A stretch of 13,177 bases of DNA, from NCBI GenBank assembly GCA_017394605.1, contig JAFPXU010000059.1:1-13177 (forward strand), in the 5' to 3' direction. The DNA is from Clostridia bacterium (GTDB taxonomy: Bacteria > Bacillota_A > Clostridia > Christensenellales > CAG-138). The number at the start of each line of letters is the position of its first letter. The stretch's first letter is position 1. A model generated the notes under the pieces. That model was not told the DNA's origin and did not search any database. It saw only the letters and a list, made by a program, of their open reading frames with translations. A program made the position numbers and the translations under genes. Shown one piece after another: positions 5,872 to 13,156 of the stretch.

Positions 5872-6605
5872 GCGGGGTCACCCCCTTCGTATCGGATCAG
5901 GATCACGGATATGTTGTCCGTGCTCCCGGCATTGGAGGCGGCGTCAATCAGACTGTCGCACAGTTCTTTCAAAGAGAGGTCTTTTCCAAGAATATCCGCA
6001 AGGCTGTCGGCATTCAGCACACCGTGGAGTCCGTCCGAGCATAGAAGAAGCGTATCTCCGCATTCCCAGGTTCCGGCGTAGAAATCAGGGGAGACGGTCG
6101 GTTCGATTCCGACGGCACGGGTAATGACATTGCGCATCGGATGGATCATTGCCTGTTCTTCTGTAATGATGCCGGAACTGACCAACGACGCAACCAGCGA
6201 ATGATCCCGTGTGATCTGTTTGAGAGAACCTCCGCTGAACAGATAAAGCCGGCTGTCTCCGATGTTGGCAGCGGTAAAGGAGCCGGACGAAACGACGGCA
6301 CACACCAGTGTCGAGCCCATGCCGCGGTAATCGGAATTATCCTGAGCGAGGCGGTAGACCCCAAGGTTGGCGGCGCGGATGGAATTCCGCAGCGTTCTTT
6401 CTGCTTCAGAATCGAGCAGCGCAGGATCCAGTTCTTCCGCCATGGTATCCGTGACGGTTCTGCTGGCAATCTCTCCCGCTGCAGGACCGCCCATGCCGTC
6501 CGCTACAGCGGCAAACAGGACGCGGCCACCGTCGTAGGTTTTCACTGCGACGCTGTCTTCGTTGTTGGAACGGAGTCCGGTAATAGTTTTACTTGCGTAA
6601 ATCAT
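5868..6605 (-). CDS. stp: PP2C-family Ser/Thr protein phosphatase (Stp/PrpC)
   Basis: A 245-residue soluble metal-dependent phosphatase that reverses phosphorylation by the adjacent PASTA kinase. PP2C motifs in order: RSNNEDS (12-18), VADGMGG (34-40) with metal ligand D36, GSTL (97-100), NIGDSRLY (114-121), TRDHSLV (132-138), CSDGL (189-193) with D191, and STDNIS (228-233) with D230. Length matches bacterial stand-alone Stp (about 240-250). It overlaps the rlmN end by 17 bases and the prkC start by 4, so synthesis is coupled on both sides. Its own ribosome site GAGGAG lies 11 bases before the ATG, inside rlmN. The symbol is by analogy with the family (also called prpC). Confidence 0.96.
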   Translation of the reverse strand: MIYASKTITGLRSNNEDSVAVKTYDGGRVLFAAVADGMGGPAAGEIASRTVTDTMAEELDPALLDSEAERTLRNSIRAANLGVYRLAQDNSDYRGMGSTLVCAVVSSGSFTAANIGDSRLYLFSGGSLKQITRDHSLVASLVSSGIITEEQAMIHPMRNVITRAVGIEPTVSPDFYAGTWECGDTLLLCSDGLHGVLNADSLADILGKDLSLKELCDSLIDAASNAGSTDNISVILIRYEGGDPA

Positions 6606-7632
6606 GGATCGTTTTTCTCCTCAGCTGTCCGCAGGCGCCTTCAATATCGGTTCCCATTTCGCGCCTTACCGTTGCGGAGATGTGCTTCTGTTCAAGCCAG
6701 TTTTGAAACTGATAGGTTTCTTTCCGGGTACAGCCCGAGAGATTTCGCTCGGGAACGGGATTCAGGGGAATCAGATTGACATGACAGAGCATCCCCTTCA
6801 GCTTGGAAGCGAGAGCAGTCGCGTCGGCCTGCGACGCATTCACACCCCTGATGAGAGCGTATTCGAATACAACCCTTCTTCCCGTTTTTTCCGAATAGGC
6901 GGCGGCTGCTTTCAGCACATCCTCGACCGGATACCGGTTATTGATCGGCATGATCCTGCTTCGGGTTTCATTGTCGTGCGCGTGCAGGGAAACGGAAAGC
7001 GTAACGTGCGGTGCCTGCTCCATAAAGTCATAGATGCGCGGCACGATTCCACAGGTGGAAATCGAAATGTTTCTGGGACTGATGCCTGCGCCGTCCGGCG
7101 AAGTCACGAGCTTGAGAAACCGCACCACCTCATCAAAGTTGTCCAGCGGTTCGCCGCTGCCCATCAGGACGAGGTTGGTGACTGCTCTTCCGCCGTCATC
7201 GCGCGGAGGCTCGTCTTTTTCCGCCGCGGCTACTTCGCCGAGCATTTCGCCCGCGGACAGATTTCTGATGCGGCCTTCCAGCGTGGAAGCGCAGAACGCG
7301 CAGCCCATGCGGCATCCGACCTGAGTGGAGAGACACAGGGTGTTCCCGTAACGGTAACGCATCAGGACGCCTTCGACCATGTTTCCGTCTTCCATGGAGA
7401 ACAGGTATTTGACCGTACCGTCTCGGGCGGAGAGCCTTTTCGCAAAGATTTGAACGGAACCGTACGGTATTTCGGACAGCTTCGCCCGGAGAGCCTTCGG
7501 AATGTTGGACATGTTTTCGGGAAGGACGCCTTTTGACAGCCACCCGAATATCTGTCCCGCACGGAAAGCGGGCTCGCCCCAGGAAGCAAGAAGCTGCTTC
7601 AAGTCTTCAATTGTATAATCCGTCAGATACAT
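6589..7632 (-). CDS. rlmN: 23S rRNA (adenine2503-C2)/tRNA (adenine37-C2) methyltransferase RlmN
   Basis: A 347-residue radical SAM enzyme that adds a C2 methyl to A2503 in the peptidyl transferase region of 23S rRNA, and in some bacteria to tRNA A37. It shows the iron-sulfur motif CRMGCAFC (C107, C111, C114), the MGSGEP segment (157-162), SVSLHA (213-218) and the C-terminal GACGQL with C334, which fits the methyl-carrying cysteine of the family. The N-terminal helical domain (1-95) is also as expected. Cfr, a related resistance enzyme that methylates C8 of the same base, is the alternative; the location in the housekeeping operon and the GEP-L-D-N form favour RlmN. It overlaps rsmB by 10 bases (ATGTATCTGA) and stp by 17. 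Confidence 0.95.
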   Translation of the reverse strand: MYLTDYTIEDLKQLLASWGEPAFRAGQIFGWLSKGVLPENMSNIPKALRAKLSEIPYGSVQIFAKRLSARDGTVKYLFSMEDGNMVEGVLMRYRYGNTLCLSTQVGCRMGCAFCASTLEGRIRNLSAGEMLGEVAAAEKDEPPRDDGGRAVTNLVLMGSGEPLDNFDEVVRFLKLVTSPDGAGISPRNISISTCGIVPRIYDFMEQAPHVTLSVSLHAHDNETRSRIMPINNRYPVEDVLKAAAAYSEKTGRRVVFEYALIRGVNASQADATALASKLKGMLCHVNLIPLNPVPERNLSGCTRKETYQFQNWLEQKHISATVRREMGTDIEGACGQLRRKTIHDLRK

Positions 7633-8918
7633 CTTTTCATCCTGGCCATAAAGAATCCGTCTGTTCCGTGAACATGCGGCAGCAGCTGAAGCATGCTGCC
7701 CTTTGCGAAGGGCAGTTTATCCGGGGCGAAATCACGGTGTCTGCCCAGAAACGCGAGGACCTGATCCTCATTCTCCGTTCTTGTAATCGTGCATGTGGCG
7801 TAAAGAAGGATACCGCCCGGTCTGACATACCGGGAACAGGTGTCAAGGATCTTTCTCTGCAAATCAGCCAGCGCCGCAAGATCGGACTCGGTTTTCGCGT
7901 AACGGAGGTCGGGCTTTTCATGGAACATCCCGAATCCGCTGCAGGGTACGTCGAGCAGGACGAGATCAAAGGCCCCGTCGAACCGGGCATCCGGTATCGA
8001 GGCGTCCCGTTCCTCCACCGTTCCGGAGACGTGGAGACGGGACAGTGTTTTCTTTGTCAGATCGACGCGGTGACGGTGAATCTCAAAACAGGTCAGATTC
8101 AGATCGTTTTTTGAAAGGGAGGAGAGATAGGCTGCTTTGCCTCCCGGCGCGGAGCATGCATCCAGAACTTTTTTGCCGGTGCAGTCTCCCGCAGCCCTGC
8201 AGATCAGCATGGACCCTTCGGACTGAATAGCCATCTTTCCTTCCTGAAACACGCTGGAACCGGTGAAGTCGAACCCTTTTTCGGCTATCAGAGCGTTTGG
8301 ATCGTAGGTTCCGCGATGCGTCGGGACAGGAAGTTCAGCCTGAAGCTGATCGGAAGTGAATGGATACTGCGCCCGGAGCGTGGTACCGGGCGTACCGGAA
8401 GATAGCAGTGCGGAAGCCCCATCCCTGCCATACGTGCCGATCCACATGGACACTATCCATGCAGGACAGCTGTACTGAACGGAAAGCTGTTCCACGGAAT
8501 CATCCGGAAGGGGCGGAAGGGCGTCCCGCTCACGGTCGATCCGGCGAAGTACTGCGTTGACAAAGCCGCGCAGTTCCACGCGTCCGGTCTGGGCACACAA
8601 AGAAACGTATTCGGAGACCGCCGCATGTGGCGGGGTCCGCAGGAAGAGCAGCTCGGTCACTCCAAGACGCAGAATATTTCTGACCAGCGGCTTCGGTGTT
8701 TTTTTGACATAGCCTTCCAAGACATGGTCGAGATACAGCAGGCGATCCAGTGCCGTATATACAAGGGCACACGCAAACCGGTAATCGGTATCGTTTAACA
8801 GCGGCCGCAGCTCTTTCAGACGCAGATTGCAATAGGAATGACTGACTAGCACGTCCGAAAAAACATTCAGCGCGTAATGACGCGGAGACAGTTGGTTGTT
8901 GCTCCGTTCTTTGCTCAT
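7623..8918 (-). CDS. rsmB: 16S rRNA (cytosine967-C5)-methyltransferase RsmB
   Basis: A 431-residue enzyme that methylates C967 (E. coli numbering) of 16S rRNA using S-adenosylmethionine. Residues 8-140 form a NusB-like RNA-binding helical domain (SPRHYALNVF; LRLGVTELLFL; RGFVNAVLRRI). The catalytic Rossmann domain has SAM motif I VLDACSAPGGK (251-261), motif IV DVPCSGFG (323-330) with C326, and the nucleophile segment YATCTI (373-378) with C376; the two cysteines are the pair expected for m5C RNA methylases. Length is typical. The start ATG overlaps the fmt stop (ATGA), and the 16 bases upstream hold no convincing Shine-Dalgarno site, so translation probably depends on ribosomes ending fmt. 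Confidence 0.96.
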   Translation of the reverse strand: MSKERSNNQLSPRHYALNVFSDVLVSHSYCNLRLKELRPLLNDTDYRFACALVYTALDRLLYLDHVLEGYVKKTPKPLVRNILRLGVTELLFLRTPPHAAVSEYVSLCAQTGRVELRGFVNAVLRRIDRERDALPPLPDDSVEQLSVQYSCPAWIVSMWIGTYGRDGASALLSSGTPGTTLRAQYPFTSDQLQAELPVPTHRGTYDPNALIAEKGFDFTGSSVFQEGKMAIQSEGSMLICRAAGDCTGKKVLDACSAPGGKAAYLSSLSKNDLNLTCFEIHRHRVDLTKKTLSRLHVSGTVEERDASIPDARFDGAFDLVLLDVPCSGFGMFHEKPDLRYAKTESDLAALADLQRKILDTCSRYVRPGGILLYATCTITRTENEDQVLAFLGRHRDFAPDKLPFAKGSMLQLLPHVHGTDGFFMARMKRCI

Positions 8919-9841
8919 GTGAGAATGGACCCGGAAATTTTCCTGCCGCGCAGGAAGGTTACGGCATCCAGACGTTTTCCGCCCGGTGCCTGAAGTTCCA
9001 GAATCTCAAGCGGACGGTCGGCGCACTGCAGGAAGAGACCTTCCTTTTCATTGCCGAAAAGCGTTCCGGGTTCGAAACCGGAAGAACTCTTATCCGTGAG
9101 GGCGGTTTTCCATATTTTCAGCGTATCACCATCCAGCAGCGCATACGCGCCAGGCCACGGGTTGACACCACGGACCAGGTTGTGAACGGCAAGGGCGCCT
9201 TTTGAAAAATCGATTTTCCCATGTTCCTTTTTGAGCATGGGACATTTGGTAGCGAGAGATTCGTCCTGCGGTGTGCGAACAAGAGTGCCCGCTTCAAGGC
9301 TGGCAATGGTTCGCTTCAGCAGATCCGCCCCGATCAGGGCGAGCCTCCCGTACAGTTCGCCGGATGTCTCATCGGGACCGATCACGGTTTCTTCCTGCAT
9401 CAGAATATCGCCTGTATCCATGCCGACGTCGGTCTGCATGGTCGTGATTCCCGTAACGGTTTCCCCATCGATGACGGACCACTGGATAGGAGCGGCTCCC
9501 CGGTATTTGGGAAGAAGAGAACCATGGACGTTAATACAGCCGTATTTCGGAACGGAAAGGTTTTCCGCGGAAAGGATCTGTCCGAATGCAGCGGTGACCA
9601 TAAGATCCGGACCGAAAGACTTTAAGGCGTCCACACCCTCTGGCCGGCGGATTTTCTCAAACTGGAACACCGGAATGCCGTATCGCTGCGCCAAAAGTTT
9701 AACAGGGGGAGGCTCAGGAGTTTTATGCCTGCCAACAGGACGGTCAGGCTGTGTGAAAACGGCAAGTTCATGTCCGCTGTTGATCAGCATCTGCAGGGAA
9801 GGAATCGCAAATTCAGGCGTGCCGAGAAATGCAATCCGCAT
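8915..9841 (-). CDS. fmt: Methionyl-tRNA formyltransferase
   Basis: A 308-residue cytosolic enzyme that moves a formyl group from 10-formyl-tetrahydrofolate to Met-tRNA(fMet), making the initiator tRNA. It begins MRIAFLGTPEFAIPSL as usual. The active site is NVHGSLLPKYRGAAPIQW (104-121), with N104 and H106, plus VGMDTGDIL (139-147) with D142. The C-terminal tRNA-binding domain (about 205-308) contains the VRGVNPWPGA segment (223-232). Length is normal. It starts 3 bases after the def stop and carries a strong ribosome site encoded inside the end of def. The Def/Fmt pairing is standard: one adds the formyl group, the other removes it. Confidence 0.98.
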   Translation of the reverse strand: MRIAFLGTPEFAIPSLQMLINSGHELAVFTQPDRPVGRHKTPEPPPVKLLAQRYGIPVFQFEKIRRPEGVDALKSFGPDLMVTAAFGQILSAENLSVPKYGCINVHGSLLPKYRGAAPIQWSVIDGETVTGITTMQTDVGMDTGDILMQEETVIGPDETSGELYGRLALIGADLLKRTIASLEAGTLVRTPQDESLATKCPMLKKEHGKIDFSKGALAVHNLVRGVNPWPGAYALLDGDTLKIWKTALTDKSSSGFEPGTLFGNEKEGLFLQCADRPLEILELQAPGGKRLDAVTFLRGRKISGSILT

Positions 9842-9844
9842 GGA

Positions 9845-10336
9845 TCATTCCTCCTCCTCTTCAGCGTGATCGCGCAGATAATCCGCCGGCGGTTCCTTGA
9901 CCAGACGCAGATAGGTAAGCCCGTCCAGATGATCCAGTTCATGCTGGATGGCGCGGGCAAATAAACCGTGGCCTTCGTATGCGTGCGGCTCGCCGTTGCG
10001 GTCCTGCGCAGCTACGACGACATGTTCCGCGCGTTCCACGTACCCGGACCGTCCGGGGAAGGAAAGGCATCCCTCCATGCCGCCCTGCAAGCCGTCGCTG
10101 CTGAGGATAACGGGATTGACAAGTTCCACTCGCTCGTTTTCTTCCCCGGTATCGATTACGCAGATCCTTCTCAGAATGCCGACCTGCGGTGCTGCAAGAC
10201 CGACTCCGTCGGCGTCGTACATGGTATCGAACATGTCGTCTATCAGTTCGCCGAGAGACGGACCGAATTTATCAACAGTCCTGCATTTTTTCGAGAGACA
10301 GGGCTCATCATCTTTACGGATATTGCGAAGTGCCAT
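9845..10336 (-). CDS. def: Peptide deformylase
   Basis: A 163-residue metalloenzyme that removes the N-terminal formyl group from nascent proteins at the ribosome exit. All three motifs are present: GVGLAAPQVG (44-53), EGCLSFPG (88-95) with metal ligand C90 (the more usual form is EGCLSVPG), and QHELDHLDG (131-139) with H132, E133 and H136. Length matches type 1 deformylases. It ends in an acidic tail AEEEEE. The ATG at 10336 has AGGAGG 9 bases upstream and follows a consensus promoter, making def the first gene of the operon. priA, which often precedes def in Firmicutes, is not here; a divergent membrane-protein gene takes its place. Confidence 0.98.
   Translation of the reverse strand: MALRNIRKDDEPCLSKKCRTVDKFGPSLGELIDDMFDTMYDADGVGLAAPQVGILRRICVIDTGEENERVELVNPVILSSDGLQGGMEGCLSFPGRSGYVERAEHVVVAAQDRNGEPHAYEGHGLFARAIQHELDHLDGLTYLRLVKEPPADYLRDHAEEEEE
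9850..9860 (-). promoter_or_regulatory. Tandem Shine-Dalgarno site of fmt within the def C-terminus
   Basis: On the minus strand GAGGAGGAGG lies 8 bases before the fmt ATG. The same bases encode the terminal Glu run of Def, so the acidic tail and the ribosome site are one piece of sequence. Confidence 0.75.
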
Positions 10337-10365
10337 TCATCAGAACCTCCTAATACACTCATTTT

Positions 10366-10394
10366 ATTATAGCTTTCCAGCGGAAAAGTGTAAA
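10366..10394 (-). promoter_or_regulatory. Main promoter of the def-rpe operon
   Basis: On the minus strand, TTTACA (10394-10389), a 17-base spacer, then TATAAT (10371-10366). The predicted start is near 10359, giving a leader of about 23 bases with AGGAGG before def. No other strong promoter was noticed within the operon. Confidence 0.8.
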
Positions 10395-10406
10395 GAAAGA
10401 CGGGGG

Positions 10407-10429
10407 GGGTCCGCGAAGAACGCGGATTC
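10407..10429. promoter_or_regulatory. Palindrome between divergent promoters
   Basis: TCCGCG (10410-10415) and CGCGGA (10421-10426) form a perfect 6-bp inverted repeat with a 5-base centre, extendable by G-T and G-C pairs to 10407-10429. It lies between the -35 boxes of def and the DUF2142 gene, next to a run of eight G (10402-10409). It could be an operator; no regulator is identified. Confidence 0.3.
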
Positions 10430-10439
10430 GGAAGCTTGG

Positions 10440-10469
10440 TTGTACTGGAACGGAGGAATCGTGTATAAT
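10440..10469 (+). promoter_or_regulatory. Promoter of the DUF2142 membrane-protein gene
   Basis: TTGTAC (10440-10445), an 18-base spacer, then TATAAT (10464-10469). The predicted start is near 10476, giving a leader of about 30 bases. Confidence 0.65.
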
Positions 10470-10505
10470 AAATCAGATTTGTAAGATTCGGGGGCATTTG
10501 GACAG

Positions 10506-11999
10506 ATGCGGTTGAAAGAGAGGATTCTGGACAGGAAATGGTTTCTTGTCGCGCTCGCGCTTTTCTGGATCCTCGTATGCGCGGCAAAACGGCAGCTGTT
10601 TGCCAACGCCGTCACAGCGGTGCCGGTTGTCCTTTTTTGCTGCTGTTCTTTTTTTGTAACGCTTTTTCTAAAAGGGATGACGGAAAAAGACTTTCTTCTG
10701 ATCGCATGTTTTCTCGGCGTCTTTTTTATCCTGATAGCGCCATTCGCCTGCATTATAGACGAACGGTATCATTTCGCAAGATCGTTCCTGCTTTCCGGAG
10801 GACATTTCTTCCATCAGAGCCTTGACGGAAATCCGGGCTTCATGCTTCCGGACGGATTTGAAATCTATACGCATCCCGCCGCATGGAATCCGTCCAATGT
10901 TTCACGGCTGAAGGATATATGGTTTTCCTCCGCGGATAATCTTACGTTCGTGCCTTACACAAGATCCGGGTCCTATCTCCCGCTTGACTATCTGTTCAGC
11001 GCAATCGGAATGGGATTTGCAAGACTGATCCGTCTTCCTCTCATATTTGTCGTGCTGCTTGGGCGGATTTTCAATTATGCCGCTTTTGTTTCCATCTGTT
11101 ACTGTGCCATTCGGAAGGCGCGCTATTACAAATCTCTGTTCTTCCTGGTGGCCGTACTTCCAAGCTGCCTTTACGCGGGAGCGGTAATCAGCATCGACGC
11201 CTGTCTCATCGCATGCTGTCTGCTGTATGTGTCCATATCCCTGAATTACTGTCTGGACGACAACCTTTTTGAGATTACTTCGGGAGACATGGCGCTTCTG
11301 CTGGTTTCCGCCGTTTTCATTCTCTCAACCAAGTATTTCGGATACTTTCCGATTCTTCTGCTGATTCTGTTCGCGGCTGGCAAACATCTGAAACGTTACA
11401 GGCAGACGCTGATCGCTCTCTGTGCCGTAACGGCGGTGATTGCCGCGTGGCAGATCTACATGATCCGTGTAACGCCGGGAAGCATCGACGAGGGAGCGGC
11501 GTTTGAAGGCGTCAGCATGTCCGGACAGTTGAAGTGGATCCTGGCAAACAAGGGGAGATTCCTGCAGCAGATCGGTCATCAGATGATTCTGGAGGCGCCG
11601 CAGCAGATCTACGCTTATTCCTATTCCGAGGAGCCGGCATTCTCCGCACTGTCCCTTCCGCTGCGTTTTGTGCCTTTCCTTGCGGCCGCTTGGGCGGAGG
11701 ATAAGTATCCGATGGGACTGAAACAGCGACGCGGTCTGAACTGCTACTGGCTCCTGTCCGCCTTCGTGATGATGGCAATGTGCTATATCGGGCTGTATCT
11801 TGCGTGGACGCCCGTTGGAGCGCCTGCGGCGGAGGGGATGCAGTTCCGTTATTCCACACCTTATATGATTTTCATTCTCCTTGCGGTCTCCACGATCCAG
11901 ACCGTGAACACGGTGCGCGACAGAGAAAGGCTCACTGCTTTTCTGATGGTACTGCAGATCGTGAACATGCTGACCGGAACGGTTCTGCACTGGGGCTGA
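10506..11999 (+). CDS. DUF2142 family polytopic membrane protein
   Basis: A 497-residue membrane protein with about 10-12 hydrophobic segments and a basic N-terminus (MRLKERILDRK). It matches DUF2142: the acidic motif IDERYHFARSFLLSGG (84-99) after the second or third membrane segment, the SYLPLDYLFSAIG region (156-168), GRIFNY (186-191), LPSCLYAGAVISIDACL (218-234) and, near the end, YLAWTPVGAP then GMQFRYSTPYM (444-454), the family's W-TPVG and G-x-Q-x-RY signature. DUF2142 proteins resemble GT-C glycosyltransferases that use lipid-linked sugars at the outer face of the membrane, often near wall-polymer genes; donor and acceptor here are unknown. No glycan genes are adjacent and it appears to be transcribed alone. 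The ATG at 10506 has only a weak ribosome site (GGGGG about 15 bases upstream), so the start or expression level is uncertain. Confidence 0.78.
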   Translation: MRLKERILDRKWFLVALALFWILVCAAKRQLFANAVTAVPVVLFCCCSFFVTLFLKGMTEKDFLLIACFLGVFFILIAPFACIIDERYHFARSFLLSGGHFFHQSLDGNPGFMLPDGFEIYTHPAAWNPSNVSRLKDIWFSSADNLTFVPYTRSGSYLPLDYLFSAIGMGFARLIRLPLIFVVLLGRIFNYAAFVSICYCAIRKARYYKSLFFLVAVLPSCLYAGAVISIDACLIACCLLYVSISLNYCLDDNLFEITSGDMALLLVSAVFILSTKYFGYFPILLLILFAAGKHLKRYRQTLIALCAVTAVIAAWQIYMIRVTPGSIDEGAAFEGVSMSGQLKWILANKGRFLQQIGHQMILEAPQQIYAYSYSEEPAFSALSLPLRFVPFLAAAWAEDKYPMGLKQRRGLNCYWLLSAFVMMAMCYIGLYLAWTPVGAPAAEGMQFRYSTPYMIFILLAVSTIQTVNTVRDRERLTAFLMVLQIVNMLTGTVLHWG

Positions 12000-12024
12000 G
12001 CGAACACATTTCGGAAATAAAACT

Positions 12025-12069
12025 AATCCCGGCAAGCAGTGGAAAAATGCAAGCCGGGATTGTTTTTTG
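12025..12069. terminator. Bidirectional intrinsic terminator
   Basis: AATCCCGGC (12025-12033) pairs with GCCGGGATT (12053-12061), with an inner GCA/TGC pair. On the plus strand a T6 run follows (12063-12068), ending the DUF2142 gene. On the minus strand the stem is followed by AGTTTTATTT, ending the secreted-protein gene. It lies between the two convergent stops. Confidence 0.85.
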
Positions 12070-12093
12070 CCCAATGAATCCAGAAAGCCATTT

Positions 12094-13029
12094 TCAGTCG
12101 GAAGCGCCTTTCAACCAGTTGCGGATGATATCCAGCAGTTCCGAGACATCCTGTGCGTTATCTTCTTCGACGGTAACACCGGATTCAGTCGCTTCATCTG
12201 AAGGCGCCTGCGTTTCCGCGGGAAGAGTGCCTTCTGCTTCGGGAGCACCGTCGGGTCTTCCAACCTTCACGCTGATGCCTGCTTCAGCAAGTGCCGCATT
12301 CAGAGCTGCTTCTGCGGAAGCGATGTCACCGGATGAATTACTGCCGCCAGCCGTTTTCCCTTTGTTTAGCGCGGAAGTCAGCGCGTCAAAGAGAGCGTTC
12401 AGTTTGGCCTTCGTTTCGGCATCCTCAACCTGATCGATCGCGGAACGGACTTCCGCAAATCCCATGCCCCTGTTGCCTTTCATGCCGGCGTGAGCGCTTC
12501 CACGAAAACCGGATCCGGAGCCGTTCTGCGGCATCATGCGGGCTGATCTTCCGACCTGAACGGACAAGCCTGCAGCTTTCAATGCTTCATTCAACGCTGC
12601 CTCCGCCTCCGCGGAAGCGCTGTTTGATGCCTGCTCGGTTTCTAAAGCGGTCTTCCAGGCATCGAACAGGACGCTGAGATGATCCTTGATTTCACCGTCC
12701 TCCAGTGCGTTGATAGCAGCGGATATTTCGTCCGTACTAGCCTCAAAACGATTTGAACCACCCATCTTTTGTCCGTTCAAACCCTGCCGGAACCCCCTGC
12801 CGGCCTTTCCCCCGAAACCGTAGCCGTTGCCTTGCCCCGGCACAGGGATCGTCTGTGCATCGGGAACCTGACCGGGCTGCTCTGTGAAATCCTGCGTTTG
12901 CTGTTCCGGCAACTCAGGAGGCTGTGTCTCCGGGTCGGATCCCTCCGCGAGTGCGGTCACGGAAACAGAAAGAACCAGAACAACAGCCGCTGCGGCTGCG
13001 AATAAGCGTTTGAGTTTTGTGTTTTTCAT
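12094..13029 (-). CDS. Secreted protein with internal duplication, function unknown
   Basis: A 311-residue exported protein I do not recognise. The N-terminus has a clear signal peptide: KLKR, a hydrophobic core (10-25) and an ALA-EG cleavage site after residue 28. There is no cysteine anywhere, so it is neither a lipoprotein nor disulfide-bonded. A Pro/Glu/Gln-rich linker (31-65) and a Gly/Arg-rich segment (66-93) follow. Two related modules come next, at about 98-161 and 190-258, each with a helix containing LFDA, a linker and then AEAALN-x-AL-x2-AG-x-SV-x-VGR. A second Gly-rich stretch (169-190) separates them. The tail is acidic. The strong site AAGGAG lies 9 bases before the ATG. It is transcribed alone. 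No catalytic motif, membrane anchor, LPXTG or wall-binding domain is visible, so it is probably released or loosely bound. A structural, calcium- or surface-binding role is possible but unsupported. Confidence 0.8.
   Translation of the reverse strand: MKNTKLKRLFAAAAAVVLVLSVSVTALAEGSDPETQPPELPEQQTQDFTEQPGQVPDAQTIPVPGQGNGYGFGGKAGRGFRQGLNGQKMGGSNRFEASTDEISAAINALEDGEIKDHLSVLFDAWKTALETEQASNSASAEAEAALNEALKAAGLSVQVGRSARMMPQNGSGSGFRGSAHAGMKGNRGMGFAEVRSAIDQVEDAETKAKLNALFDALTSALNKGKTAGGSNSSGDIASAEAALNAALAEAGISVKVGRPDGAPEAEGTLPAETQAPSDEATESGVTVEEDNAQDVSELLDIIRNWLKGASD
12256..12462 (-). repeat. Internal module copy 2 of the secreted protein
   Basis: It encodes residues 190-258. It aligns with copy 1 at an offset of 92 residues in the first helix (AKLNALFDALTSAL against DHLSVLFDAWKTAL) and 97 residues in the second (AEAALNAALAEAGISVKVGR). 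About 15 of the last 20 residues are identical between copies. Confidence 0.75.
12547..12738 (-). repeat. Internal module copy 1 of the secreted protein
   Basis: It encodes residues 98-161, ending AEAALNEALKAAGLSVQVGR. Each copy is preceded by a Gly/Arg-rich linker, so the duplicated unit probably included the linker. Confidence 0.75.
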
Positions 13030-13055
13030 CTGTATTGTCTCCTTTTTCTTGGTTC

Positions 13056-13117
13056 GGGGTTAGTCCCCTTGTCAGATAATACGGATGAGTTGTTCCTGAA
13101 AATGGGGTCGGAGCAAC
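13056..13117 (-). promoter_or_regulatory. Possible promoter and operator of the secreted-protein gene
   Basis: On the minus strand a TATTAT box (13081-13076) could be a -10, but no good -35 is found 16-18 bases upstream. An inverted repeat GTTGTTCC/GGAGCAAC (13089-13096 and 13110-13117, one G-T pair) covers the expected -35 area and might bind a regulator. A GGGG/CCCC hairpin (13056-13068) would sit at the 5' end of the RNA. All of this is weak. Confidence 0.3.
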
Positions 13118-13156
13118 ATTTTTCTACGGGAAGATTTGCCGGCCAGAGCCGTGACG

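Noticed and set aside
6589..7632. Cfr-type resistance methyltransferase
   Set aside because: The gene sits in the standard housekeeping operon position and has RlmN-like sequence features; nothing suggests transfer.
13089..13123. GTTGTTCC/GGAGCAAC hairpin followed by ATTTTT as a plus-strand terminator
   Set aside because: No plus-strand gene precedes it, the stem has a G-T pair and the loop is long. It is more likely an operator or chance.
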